From: Falciphora oryzae
Lineage: Eukaryota; Ascomycota; Sordariomycetes; Magnaporthales; Magnaporthaceae
Assembly (NCBI GenBank): GCA_000733355.1
Contig: JNVV01000001.1
Coordinates: forward strand, 1,456,312 to 1,520,311
DNA length: 64,000 nt
Direction: 5' to 3'
In this document: positions 1-12,151 of the stretch, piece after piece
Layout: each line of letters starts with the position of its first letter
Position numbering within the stretch: the first letter of the stretch is position 1
The notes under the pieces: generated by a model
The model's database searches: none
What the model was told of the DNA's origin: nothing
The model's input: only the letters and a program-made list of their open reading frames with translations
Program-made: the position numbers and the translations under genes

Positions 1-929
<929 letters not shown>

Positions 930-1909
930 CTTGGCGATGGTTTCCTGACGGATCTGCCTGGGAGAAGGTCGGGTTTGGGGCTGGAACAGCGGGATGGTGT
1001 CGCTCTGCGAGGTAGGAGGAAAAGCAGATGCGGTCGTGGGGTGGGCGGCAGAATTTATCACAGAAAAATCCACGAAAATTTTGTAAGTGCATTCGAACTT
1101 TTTTTTTTTTTTTATTGGGGCGATCAGCCCGCCCCACTCTATCAGTCTTAGACACCCCGCCGGCGAATTGAGGGGTCCAGCTCGCGATTCCAGGCGCTTT
1201 GCGGAACGAGACGTGGAGGGAGAAAAAAAAGTCGTTGAGCGCTACGCCACCCACCGCAAACCGGAGTTCCCGTCCTTCACTGCTATTTGCCGGGTACCTG
1301 GTCAAAAAGGCTTCGCCTGCATGACTGGCTTTCAAAATCGAATCCGAAGGGTTGCTAGCCGACGGTACATGAAAGCTATGGAGATGCTAGGGTACCTGTT
1401 CGTTATTGTTCAAGAGAAAAAAGAAGAAAAAAGAATAATAAAAATTGTATGACGGCAAGTCCGCCAGTGTGAAACTTTGGTCGTCAAGTTGACCAAGAAG
1501 GCTTAGGCCTCGTAGCAAGATATCTAGATAGGCTTTGATACGTAATACAACGGAGGTCCGTAGGTCGATGCCCAGGTGCTTCCCAACATAGAGCTATGCA
1601 CGTTTTGTGTATGGTGTGGCGTCAGGGCGCAAATCTGTCACCATCGAGGCCAGACATATCTTGGTAGTGTGCCTGCCCGTGCCCACACCCGAGATCTCTG
1701 AGCGGAGGACCAGCCAGCCGAGGCCCGAACAGGGAAGCCCAATGCTTCTCATGCCTCTCCCCGGGCCAACGAGCGGTGAGGATCACCGACTCCACCCTGC
1801 CAGGACATGCAATTAAGTTGCACTGACGCACCTGCCTGGCAAACCGGAGGACCCGGAAAGTCAGATGCAAGAAATATCCACGCTCAAAAAGGGGGCCCCT
1901 TTCGCCGTC
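930..1909. other. Intergenic: ssb1 upstream region and rsc4 3' flank
   Basis: Both neighbours are on the minus strand, so this 980-bp stretch serves as promoter and 5' leader of the SSB gene and as 3' flank of the Rsc4-like gene. It contains a T15 run at 1099-1113. I see no ORF with protein-like composition and no clear heat-shock element. Confidence 0.6.
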
Positions 1910-4719
1910 TCACTGCCGCACCAGGTTGGCCAGCACAGTGATCATCTCAAATTCGGCATCGACGCCGTCCGGCAATGTGGTATCCTTAGGCGCAGCGGCG
2001 ACCATTTGCACTGAGATCTTGTTGACTCCATGCTGCAGTTGGGCGTCAAATAGCATCTGCGACTTCTCGACCTGGCCATTGGGGAGCGGTGGAGATATCA
2101 CACGCGGCAACACGCGGCCGTTTACGATGGCGTAGAGCTTATACGGGCGTCGACCATCAAGCAGCTGAGGAGAGATGGTGGGCATGATCTGGACGTTCCA
2201 GGAGCTGACGGGTACGTTGACTGACACCGACCGTTGGGTGAGCTTTGGGTGTGCTGGCAGGCAAAACTCGAAGCGCGACTCGACGTTCCGCGCGTTCGGA
2301 TGCGTCCTGATTACGAGTTTTGTCATGAGAGCATCGGCGACACCTACAACATGCGGACCGGTCAGCAACGAAATAGCGACACGAAGGGAACCCTGAATCT
2401 TGATTTGATAGCGCTTACCCCTTCCAGGATGCCGACACTTGAGGTCGTAGAGTTTCGCAAGGCTTGCTCCAGGAGTGTTGTGCTGCTGAGGGGAAGCATT
2501 TGGCGCATCTTGGCCTGCTACCGCGGGAGCCTGGCCGTTTGACGTTCCAAGCGGGGCGTGGCCGGAGGGGGTGGCGGGAGCGGCTGGTGGAATGGCGGCT
2601 GCGGGCGAATGTGCGCTTGCTGCCGTGCCAGCCGCGGCCGAGATCGTGGGCGGCGGGATGGAGAGGGAGGTGCTCCTTGAGTTGGCCTGTTCCACAACTA
2701 TGGGTGGAGTACCGTTCGTGCCGTTGGAGGTGCCACGGGCGGCGCCGGCGCCGTTCACGGCACCGTCTGAGGCCAGAGAGCCCGCAGACTGCGCGGTCGC
2801 GGGGCCCGGAGACCCCACCGAATTGGAGTTGCCTGGAGCAACATGAATGGTGATCTTCTTCGGAAGGGTGGGTGTCTCCTTACCAGGCAGCTTAAGCTTG
2901 ATAGACTTTGGTGCAGGAGGCTCTGCCACAACTGCTTTTGCCTCTTGGAGCTGGGCTCTGAAGAAATCCTGCAGTTGGCCAAGATTGTTAGGACGTAGTC
3001 TCCGATAGAGGCGAGCACCTGAAACGAGGGAAGGAGAGGGGACAGAGGAAGTAGGCATACCTCGAGCTCCTTGGCCAGCTGCCAGATTTCACTCCCGTCC
3101 TCATTATAGTAGTAAGCATTTTCCCAGAGAAGACTGGCCTTCTCCTCAAACGCAGCCCAGGTTTTGAAGTCGCTCTTGCCCCCCTTGTCCCGTCTGCTGT
3201 GGATGCCTCGGACGAGCTTGTGCAGTTTCTTCAGGCAGATCGGCTCCTTGATGACCTGGTAGTAGTCACGCAGCTGGCGAGGAGGCAGGTTCAGGAAGGG
3301 CTCGAAGTGTGCAAAGTCATCATCCCTGGCGGGAAGGTTAGCTCTGGAGGCAATGCATGGGTCGTGGTAGACTTACTCTTGCTCCTTCTTACGCAGCAGC
3401 TCCTCGACAATCTTCTCCTGTGCCTGCTGGAATGTGAGGCCTTTATACGGGACCCCCTCGTAGTCGACATCAGGCTTCTTTGGAGGCCGGCCTGGTCCTC
3501 TCCTCTTGGTAGTAACCACCTCAGCCTCCGAGTCACCGTCGGCATCACCATCGTCGGACTCCTCGCCTTCCTCCTCGGCCTCGCCATCGTCGTCGCCCTC
3601 CTCGTCGTCATCCTGTGCGCCAGCAGGTGCATCGCCGTTCTCTTTTGCTGCCTCGGCAGGTTTGGGATTGGAAGCCTTGCGGGGCGTGGCCTTGGCAGGG
3701 GCGACGAGGTCATCGCTGTGCTGGTAGTTGTCCGGGATCGGGACAGGGACTGCGCTGTAGGACGGGTTCAGCTTGTACGCCGGGTTGGTCTTGACCATGT
3801 AGTTGCTGAGAGCCTTCCTGACGCGCTCGGCGTCGTCATACACCTGACTGCCTCGGTCGTAGAAGTCCTTTGCGTTTGATACCATACGCTTGAAGTAGCT
3901 CTCGAGCTCTGACATGGTGGAGAACCCCTTGTTTGCCAGCTTCTGCTCGATAGTTTCGAGGGAGAGGGGCATCCGTGTCTTTGCATAGTAGTCCTCGTTG
4001 CCCTCGCGGGGTAAAAGTTTCTCGAAATAGGTTGCGACGAGCCGACCACTATGTTGCAGCGACGTGTCAGCAGGGGCAGCATATATGCGGCGCACTAGGT
4101 GATTGATCAATTCGAATGCGTTGGTTGGGGATGGTTGGCGGCTCACGTCTTGTCGCTGGTGCGACGAATTTGGAACAGGAATTGCTGGCCATAGTGCGTC
4201 GTTGATTCCGGTGACTCCCCTTGGAAAAGGTCATATTCGGAGTTGCCCTGCTGTGGAAAGAGGGTTTTAGTGGAAGTGCATTAATTGGGTTGGTAAGGGT
4301 GTGGTAGAGGGTGTCGAGGTCGTCGAAATGGCGAGGGGCTTGATGAGCACTGCACAGGCTCGAATGCGCGGGCGCGATCTTCCTAGTCGGCGGCCGTCGG
4401 GGTTGAAAAGGGACGGGGATGGAGGATGGAGGAGGGGGCCGGGTTGATGGAGAGTCTTTAGGGCGCGGGCATCTAGGAGGACGGCCTGTGGAAAGCGTCC
4501 TGTCGCCTTCCATCGGTTTGCGCAGCGCCGCGGGTTCTGATATGCCTGTTGCGCGTGGCTGCGCCAGCAAGCCCCCAAAAAGCCGACACAGCATGCGCTG
4601 GGACAGAAACATGGTCGATGCACACTTACTGCGGGCCCCTTTCGTCGCTTGGAGGCGCGGTCGTCGCCGTCGCCGGCTCCTGCTGGCTGGGCAGGAGCAG
4701 CCTTGCGTTTATTCTCCAT
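1910..4719 (-). CDS. rsc4: Rsc4-like tandem-bromodomain protein (RSC chromatin remodeller subunit)
   Basis: Acetyl-lysine reader predicted to be part of the nuclear RSC remodelling complex. Six exons: 4630-4719, 4147-4250, 3377-4048, 3061-3325, 2419-2968 and 1910-2343, giving 704 residues with phases that agree throughout; yeast Rsc4 is 625. Bromodomain 1 spans about residues 35-150 (DYYAKTRMPLSLETIEQKL), then an Asp/Glu-rich linker with an AT-hook-like GRPPKKP, then bromodomain 2 at about 290-380 (DYYQVIKEP; NAYYYNEDGSEIW). A Pro/Ala/Ser-rich region and a conserved-looking C-terminal domain follow. The acetyl-lysine-contacting Asn is present in bromodomain 2 (N363) but is Asp (D129) in bromodomain 1. 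The last intron (2344-2418) is 75 bp and stop-free, so its retention would keep frame. It is divergent from cks1. The assignment rests on the tandem-bromodomain layout; another bromodomain subunit is possible but less likely. Confidence 0.83.
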
Positions 4720-5997
4720 CGCACAGGGTGGGATGCGGTCGCGGAAAGAAGCGCAAGCCAATTACGCAAATTTGGAGGCCATCAAAGCTCTGCGGGTCGT
4801 GATAGCCTCGTCCGATACGGATGGATATCGCGGTCGGCTGGGCGGACGGGGGACGCGTTATTCGGGATGGTGCTCGAGTAGCGTGCTGGCGCTGCGGCTT
4901 GCTGTGTGCAAAAAGTGGGTGCCAACAAGCTTCTCGGCAGGCCAGAGTGGTTGGGTTGGTTATTCCAAAGGGAGCAAGAAAAAATCGATAGATGCAATGT
5001 GGCCCGTGCACGCATTCCAAGCTCAACTGCGCAGTCACTTGCCGCGGCCAACATCTACACACCAACTGCCTTGTGTCACGTATATCTAGTAGTGACTCAA
5101 TCTAGATCCAGATACGGGGCAAATCGCGCTCTTGCGTTTTTCGGATGAGTCTTTTGTCTCTTAGACATCTCTCCCGAGTGCAGAACTAGCTCCGGCTCCG
5201 GTGCCAGGGAATTCGGAGCTCCAGAAGCCCCCTTGGCCTTGCCTCCGCTCCACTCGCAACTCGATTCGCTGCCTGCGATTGAGCAGGAGCCTGGACAGCT
5301 GCAACAGGGAACCGAGAGCTTCAACGCAGCAACCCATCAGACATTTCGAGATGCAACACAGACGAACGAGGGGAACCCTCTTCGCACATTCAATTCCTCA
5401 GGCTACTTCCCATCATTCCGGCGCCTAGCGATGCACGCCCGGGAACTCCCGCTTAGCTGCATCCATTCATATTTCTACGTTCCATTGATCACACGCAGGC
5501 AGTGACTCCAGTGGTCAGGTGATGCCGCAGTTGGTGAGCGCACGGGCCTCTCGTCAGTGGGGTGCGTTTGTTTACTTGGACCGAGTGGACCTGCCCGCGG
5601 CCAAGAAAGCGGGCCAAGCGAGTTCTTTTAGTCTTCCACAATCGGTGCCCCTCACAATTCGACAGCGCGAGCCACCGGACAAGACAGAAGCTTTTGGAGC
5701 CTCTCCTTTTTCTTTCCCAAGCCCATCTATCTGCCTCCGGGCTCTTTAAATTTCCCTCCTGAGCTGGGTCTGAGCACCGTTGTCGCAACCCTTCTTTTTT
5801 TCTTCTTCTTTCTCCCGAGCTCGCCCGTTGCTGCGTTCTTTGAACTTCGGTCCCTTCGTCTTCCGCGTCCAAAGTTGGACCCCGCGCACGTCGCGTGCCG
5901 ACCTCGGCCAAAGCACTGCTCGTCCAACTTCTGCGGGGGATAAATTACCAGACCAAAACGCGTGACAACGGCTTGTCGCGCGCAACCAGAGATCGCC
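4720..5997. other. Divergent promoter region between rsc4 and cks1
   Basis: 1,278 bp between two start codons facing away from each other. A strongly C/T-rich stretch at about 5788-5820 lies before cks1, as is usual near fungal transcription starts. ACGCGT occurs at 4853-4858 and 5958-5963. No coding sequence was recognised. Confidence 0.6.
5958..5963. promoter_or_regulatory. Possible MCB (MluI cell-cycle box) before cks1
   Basis: The palindrome ACGCGT sits 35 bp upstream of the cks1 ATG, with a second copy at 4853-4858 in the same divergent region. In yeasts this is the MBF site of G1/S genes. The hexamer is not enriched over the window as a whole, so the call is tentative; at this distance it may lie in the 5' UTR. 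Confidence 0.25.
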
Positions 5998-6715
5998 ATG
6001 TCCAAGTCTTCGCCTGCTCCCGAGCCGGAATACAACGAGATGGGCATCGATATCTCACGCCGCAACGCCGAGCCTCGTCCCTTGACCGACGGGGAGCGCG
6101 AGAGGTTGGAGGAGTTTATTGACTCCATTCATTACTCGTCACGGTGAGCGCCCAAAATGCGCGTCGGTGCTTGCCCGCTTCGTGCTGCGTCGCGTACTGA
6201 TCCGGTGTCTTCCAGATACAACGACTCCGAGTACGAGTACAGACATGTAAATACGCCCTCACTCTTCGAACGACTGCGCGCTGCGATATTGTCGCCAATG
6301 GGCCGTAGATGCTAACCCTGCGCCGCAACAGGTTCAACTCCCGAAAGCGATGTTGAAAGCGATCCCCAAGGACTACCACGACAGCTCAAAGGGCACGCTG
6401 AAGCTGCTATGGGAGGACGAGTGGCGAGGCATGGGCATCACTCAGGTCAGGAAGCCTCCCTGCTCGCTCTAAACCCACCGCGCTCTCACTGACACCGCAT
6501 GCAGAGTCTTGGATGGGAGCACTACGAGGTGCATGAGCCCGAGCCGCACATCCTGCTGTTCAAGTGAGTTCTCACCGCCAAATCCATGCAGCTTGCTCAA
6601 AACGGGAGGCGCCCGTGCGACGAGCCGGGGAGGGTCCCGAGGACAACAAGTGACCCATACTCACACACTAAATACTTGCAGGCGCCCCTTGAACTACCAA
6701 CCTCCGGCGCAGTGA
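5998..6715 (+). CDS. cks1: Cyclin-dependent kinase regulatory subunit CKS1/Suc1
   Basis: Small adaptor that binds CDK1 and phosphorylated substrates to promote multisite phosphorylation in the cell cycle. Five exons: 5998-6143, 6216-6246, 6332-6445, 6505-6563 and 6682-6715, giving 127 residues with all phases consistent. Family hallmarks in order: [21 protein letters not shown] (residues about 44-64, anion-binding and core), [20 protein letters not shown], and the beta-hinge HEPEPH at 107-112 followed by ILLFKRP. Exon 2 is only 31 nt, and every exon end carries a GT-AG site. The short proline-rich tail is fungal-like. Splicing of tiny exons makes this gene easy to miss. Confidence 0.96.
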
Positions 6716-8749
6716 TCCATGCCCGCCCACACGACAACGAAGCTTGGGGGACTCGGTTTCCCAGGATCCGACCAGCCTGTCAATGTCACGCATCCTACGA
6801 CCGGCCACATGACGAGATCGACCAGACATGTACGGGTATAATGCAGCCACGAATTTACGGCCTTTTCCTAAATCGACATCGGCGAGCGCGCGCGTTCCAC
6901 TAGACTGATGAAAGTTATCGACTTGGGAATCATTCTTCATCCCGACACCAACTGGCATACTACGAGGGAGATCATTGTTCTTTTTGAGGGGTCGGATATT
7001 CAGACGAAAACGCATCGGTGAGCGCGACATTGTTTCTGCGGCAGCCTCCGTCGACCACCCAAGATCGGCGGCGGGGGAGCGGGGGGTCCTCTACCACGGG
7101 TGAGGGGCGACCCTGACCCAACAGGAGCTCCAGGTTGTGTCGTCGGTTGGCGCATGCATCTTGGGGATCATTTTGACCACCGCTAGACTGGACATCAAGA
7201 CACATAGCTAGGATGTACGCTACCTTTTTCGAGAAGAGTCTTGCGATATTGCGCGCAGCAAGGAGAAAAATTGGTAAGGCGGGTTGTTAGTTTAGTCGTC
7301 CAGTATATAACTTCACTCCCATATGCAGTGTCGCGGCGGATGTACGAGGTCAGTCAACAGCGCGGTTCCTTGGAGCTGTCCCCGAGAAGATGACGATGGT
7401 CGGGATTTTTATGCGTCTAATAGCCGAGCCGACTCGGGAGCTGGCGCGCGGTTTGGTGTGCCCATCAGGTGGGCTTCCAGATTTTCCGGGGTTCTACTGC
7501 AGCTGCTGTGACAGGAACGAGACTTGATTTGACGGTGGCCGGGCGGGTTATTAATAGCCTGGGCTCTCACACCACCAGCAGGGAGCGGGGCAGCTAACGA
7601 ACCCGGCCTTGAGCCTCTTCGAATTGACGAGACATCGGGCCATTTTGCATCCCGCCCGCAAGCCACATACGATTGGGGGCAAGGTCGGACAGATGCGACT
7701 GGGAGGAACGATTTGGCCAATGCATTTGGCTTCGGTGATAGGAATGAAACTTATGCCCCAAGGAAATTGGATCGGTGGGACCCAGGCCGGACAGCAGCTG
7801 TTGGCGGTTTGGCTGACGCCGGGAGGCAAACATAGGCGAGCCCCAAAGGACCCGCGCCATCATCTGCTGATTTCTCATCTGGCCAGATTTCAACTGTGTC
7901 CCGCTGAGCAATGCCCAGACATGCGCGGCCTCCATTGTAGACACGTTGGGGCAATATTTTTAATCCTTAAGAAGCTGGCAACCCCATCTCCCTCAGAACT
8001 GGCTTGACTGGAAGTTTGCTTCTCATCATTTCTGTAATTAATCAAAGTTGTATCACCACTGTCGGTTCTCTTTCAAGAATCGTCCGTTTGCGTGTCCTCC
8101 TTTTACCCGTCTCAGCAAGTCGGCATTTCCAAATTGGCAAGCTCCGGGGTGCGAACCTCCGCGCGCCCTTCTCGCGAGTCGCCTGGACAGGTTGCTAAAT
8201 CCAATTCGCCTCTGTCCCTGCCAGAGGACGTTGAAACCAAACACGCAAATATCTACAGTATCTGCAGTTGGTTGCGACCTCTTCAGGGCTGAGCAGGCCA
8301 TTCACGTCGACAGCGCGTCATAGCCGTAGTAAGCGGTTGCGCGCCCCTCCGATCTGGAACGCAGGGGTCGTTCGCTGGAACGTTCGAGTGCATCCACAAC
8401 CGCGGATCTTTTGCTGCTGCAGAACAAACGTGGTTTCAGACGCAGACGCGCTGTCAAACTTCCCGACTTGGTGCCAAGCGTTCCAAATTTATCTCCGCGA
8501 CAAACCACCTGGCGTTTTTTTAGTTCGGCTTCGGGCAGTGCAAACTCCGCAAGCTGGCCTTATCCAGACATCCCGGAATACATCCCCGTCCCTCACTTTC
8601 GACCACGGCCGGTTAAATACGTGCGACGAGACAACCGCCCCTCCCCGTCCCACGCGGGACTCGAAGCACCATGTGGTCTGCATCGCAACTCTTTTATCTC
8701 AGCGTCTTTGCTCTTTGGTGCCCTCCAGGCCAGTGCCAAAGCTCTCAAG
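6716..8749. other. Intergenic: cks1 3' flank and ero1 upstream region
   Basis: 2.0 kb between two plus-strand genes. The frame of ERO1 is open from 8411 to its chosen start, but the upstream part lacks homology-like sequence and is best read as leader. No other gene, tRNA or repeat was recognised. Confidence 0.55.
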
Positions 8750-10732
8750 ATGCCTGCGCGGTACGCTGCCACACCGTTTTCTAGCTTTCTTACTCTCTTT
8801 GTCCTCCTCGACAGCGCAGCCGGGGGCTCCCTTCAGGCGTATCCGCCTCCGTCGCAGCCCGCGCTTCCCTATGGGCAGCTTCCCTCATACGCCGCGGCTT
8901 CTAACAGGACGTACCACTATTATCAGATATCCCCACGAGCTATCGTGTCAGACGCCTGCGCCTCTTACTCTACGCTAGAGCGCCTCAACAGCAAGCTCAA
9001 ACCCACCATAGAAGACCTGACACGCACGACCGACTTCTTCTCCCACTACAGACTCAACCTGTTTCACAAAACATGCCCGTTCTGGAATGACGAAAATGGC
9101 ATGTGCGGCAACATCGCTTGCGCCGTCGAGACGCTGGACAACGAGGAGGATATACCAGCGGTGTGGCGCGCCAGCGAGCTGGGAAAGCTCGAGGGCCCGC
9201 TAGTTGAGCACCCCGGCAAGAAGCTCCAGAAGGAGCAGCCAAAGAAGCCACTGCAGGGACGACTGGGTGAGGACGTTGGCGAGAGCTGCGTGGTCGAGTA
9301 CGACGACGAGTGCGACGAGCGCGACTACTGCGTGCCCGAGGACGAGAGCGCTGCCGCCAAGGGCGACTATGTCAGCCTATTGAAGAACCCGGAGCGGTTC
9401 ACTGGTTATGCCGGTGCCGGAGCGGCGCAGGTGTGGGACGCCGTGTACCGGGAGAACTGCTTCCAGCGCTCGTCGTTCCCCGGCGCGTCGCAGCTAGGCA
9501 AATCGGCGGCCGCCTCGCCGCGGCGTAACCCGGCCGCCATGGACTTCAAGTCGGTGCTCGACGCCGCAGGGCGGCAGCAGGTGCTACAGGAACGGCGGGC
9601 CGAACAGCCCAACACGCCCTTTGTGGCCAAGACAGGGCTAGAGAACGAGGACGAGTGCCTTGAGAAGCGCGTATTCTACCGTGTCATGTCTGGCATGCAC
9701 GCGAGCATCAGCACGCACCTCTGCTGGGACTTCCTCAACCAGACGACGGGCCAGTGGCAGCCCAACGTGGGGTGCTACAAGGCGCGCCTTCACGGGTTCC
9801 CGGAGCGCATCAGCAACCTCTACTTCAACTACGCGCTCGTGACACGCGCCGTCGCCAAGCTGGGCCCCCATCTGCAGGGGTACACATTCTGCACCGGCGA
9901 GCCGGACCAGGACGCGGCCACGCGGGCCAAGGTCCTGGCCGTGACCGAGGGTGCGGCCAGCGTGCCGCAGACGCTCGACGAGTCGCTCATGTTCAAGAAC
10001 GGCGAGGGCCCGTCGCTCAAGGAGGACTTCCGCAACCGGTTCCGCAACGTGAGCCGGCTCATGGACTGCGTCGGCTGCGACAAGTGCCGACTCTGGGGCA
10101 AGCTGCAGACGGCGGGCTACGGGGCCGCGCTCAAGGTGCTCTTCGAGTTCGACAACGACAGCGACTGGGTCCCGAGCCTCAAGCGCACCGAGCTCGTCGC
10201 GCTCTTCAACACGTACGCCCGTCTGAGCTCGTCGCTCAACGCCATCACCCAGTTCAGGAAGATGGTCGAGGAGGGCGGAGACGAGGCCGCCAAGGAGCAG
10301 CCCACCAACGTGATTCCAGACCGCGCCAGAAAGCCGCACCACGTGGTTAACCCCGCCGAGTCGGCCATTGAGACAAGCACGTCGTCTTCAAAGATTGATG
10401 ATGAGGCGCGCGAGGAGCCCGAAGCCAACAACACGGAGACCATCTCTGAAACGTTCCATCACGAGGTGGACCAAGTATACAAGGCATTTAAATATGTGAT
10501 CCTGGGATGGATGAGGTTCCCTTCCATGGTGTAAGTGTCAAACCCCTTGCGCAGGATGCATCGCGACCTCTTTGCCTCTGATCTCTCACTCTTTGTGGAT
10601 TCGGCTAACGAAAGTGGCTGCAGTTGGGAATTTGTGACTGCCGAAGTCACCCGGTTCTGGAAGTTCTACATCGGACTGCCGGTTCCACAACGCGACTACA
10701 AGCTCAACCGGCCGAAGCTGGACGAGCTCTGA
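8750..10732 (+). CDS. ero1: Endoplasmic reticulum oxidoreductin 1 (ERO1)
   Basis: FAD-dependent thiol oxidase that re-oxidises protein disulfide isomerase in the ER lumen and passes electrons to oxygen. Two exons, 8750-10530 and 10624-10732, give 629 residues. The start is chosen because the following residues form a signal peptide (hydrophobic core FSSFLTLFVLL). The shuttle cysteines are C119 and C124 in GMCGNIAC, with C109 in TCPFW; spacing equals yeast C90/C100/C105. The FAD-proximal active site CVGCDKC is C440, C443 and C446 (yeast 349/352/355). An Asp/Glu/Cys-rich insert DDECDERDYC lies between them. The C-terminal WKFYIGLPVPQRDYK is encoded by the second exon, and the intron splits a Val codon. 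It is convergent with usb1, 322 bp apart. Confidence 0.96.
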
Positions 10733-11054
10733 ATGGCGATCATGATTTACTTTGGTTATGAAAAAGTCACGCTTGAATTTTTTTTTCGCACTCTGCATCA
10801 TGCCTGCAATGGCTTTTTGGAGTTGGGGAGTATGGGTTTGGAGATAGCATGGATGCCGTTCGGTTTTTATTTTCTTGTTTTTATATCTTTCCGGGAAGAG
10901 GGCCGCAACGTTGCATATACACAACGACCTAACCCCGCCCGAGGTGTATATACATCAGTAACAAAGTTTCTCAGCACGATTGTATTAAATCAATCCCATA
11001 TTTGGGATATCCATGGCTCTCGCGGACTTTTTGCCTTGTCATCATTATACGGCC
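10733..11054. other. Convergent 3' flanks of ero1 and usb1
   Basis: 322 bp between two stop codons on opposite strands, AT-richer than the coding DNA around it. It probably holds both 3' UTRs. Nothing else was seen. Confidence 0.6.
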
Positions 11055-12151
11055 CTATATCTCAAAGAGACTCTGCTTTGCAGGCCGCCGTTGACGTCCA
11101 CCTGGGAGCGCCAAGCTGGTGACGGCGTTGCCAATCTTCACCTTGACGCACTCGACGGGGATATGCACGGCGCCCACCTGGTCCCGGAACCCGGGGCGCC
11201 CGTAGACGGCGGCGGTCCGGGCGCGCAGCTCCCTAGTCACGTCGGTGAAGGACCAGGCGACGGAGACGTGGAACTTGTCGTCGGTCGGTGCGCCGCTATC
11301 GTCATCCGACGCGTACAGCGGCGGCTGGCCGAACTGCCGGACTAGCGCGTTGCACTTTGCCAGCAGGGCGGCGAGGCCCGGGTTGCTGCCGCCATCCTCG
11401 TGCACGCGCAGGACGAGGAACGCACGGTTCGAGTCTGGGGATTTGTGCCACGAGAGCGCGGACGGACGCACCGCGAATCTGTCGTTTGCCGGCGGGACAC
11501 CACCACGGTGGGACGGGATTAGTATCAAGGCAAGGATTTGCGCGTCTGTCAGAATCGACCACCCACCTCGATATCGCTGTCTGGCCCTCGACAGTCGTCG
11601 TCAGGCGGCGCAGGAAGTCGTCCTTCTCCTCCGTCGTCAGGACAAAAGGTCGCGATAGGCTGATGTGTAGCGGCAATGGTGTGCCCAGATCGCTGGTCAG
11701 GAAACTGTGTAGCGTCCCGCCTGGGAGGTCCTCCGTTTCCCCGCCGCCGCCGCCCTGTCCCAGGCCTGAGCGCAGCTCGTCAAGGAGGGAGCTGAGTTTG
11801 GCGCATTCCTCTTGCGTTGGAAACCCTATGACAGTGTTAGCGGCGACGGCTTTTCTCTCTGTCATTTTATACACAGTTGAGATACTCACACTCGACGTAC
11901 ATATGGCTCGGCCAGTTCCCCGCAACGTGAGGGATCTGGCGAGTCCGCCCCTGGTGCAGCGAGGGGTCGTCACGTGCGCTGGCGCGGACCGTCGAGGCGT
12001 AGAGGTCGTGGAACGATGCCGGGAGGGGCGGGAGTGAAGGCCACCCGCTGCTGGTCGAGGCTCCTCCAACCACTGGCTTGGCCGCCGAGCATAGCTCCGG
12101 TTTGCGCTCGCCTTCGGACTCGGAGTCGGACGAGTAGTCGACCAGGGCCAT
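11055..12151 (-). CDS. usb1: U6 snRNA 3'-5' phosphodiesterase USB1
   Basis: Nuclear exoribonuclease of the 2H phosphoesterase superfamily that trims and caps the 3' end of U6 snRNA. Three exons: 11890-12151, 11567-11825 and 11055-11478, giving 314 residues. Both catalytic HxS motifs are present: H141-I-S143 in LPLHISLSRPF and H244-V-S246 in KFHVSVAWSF. The start MALVDYSSDSESEGE is the usual USB1-type opening, and MYVEWFPT is rebuilt exactly across the first, 64-bp intron. The exons join in phase (87 codons plus 1 nt, then 2 nt). It shares a divergent region with pal1. Confidence 0.93.

Noticed and set aside
930..1500. Heat-shock elements upstream of the Hsp70 gene
   Set aside because: GAA/TTC triplets near 1330-1350 and 1408-1440 do not follow the alternating 5-bp spacing, and the protein is SSB-type, which is not normally heat-induced.
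8140..8170. GGTGCGAACCTC, resembling a tRNA B box on the minus strand
   Set aside because: The box is imperfect and no cloverleaf or A box could be built around it; the same holds for TTTCGAACC near 59260.
8411..8749. N-terminal extension of ERO1
   Set aside because: The frame is open upstream, but a signal peptide begins at 8750, and the upstream residues are Arg/Pro-rich and would block ER targeting.
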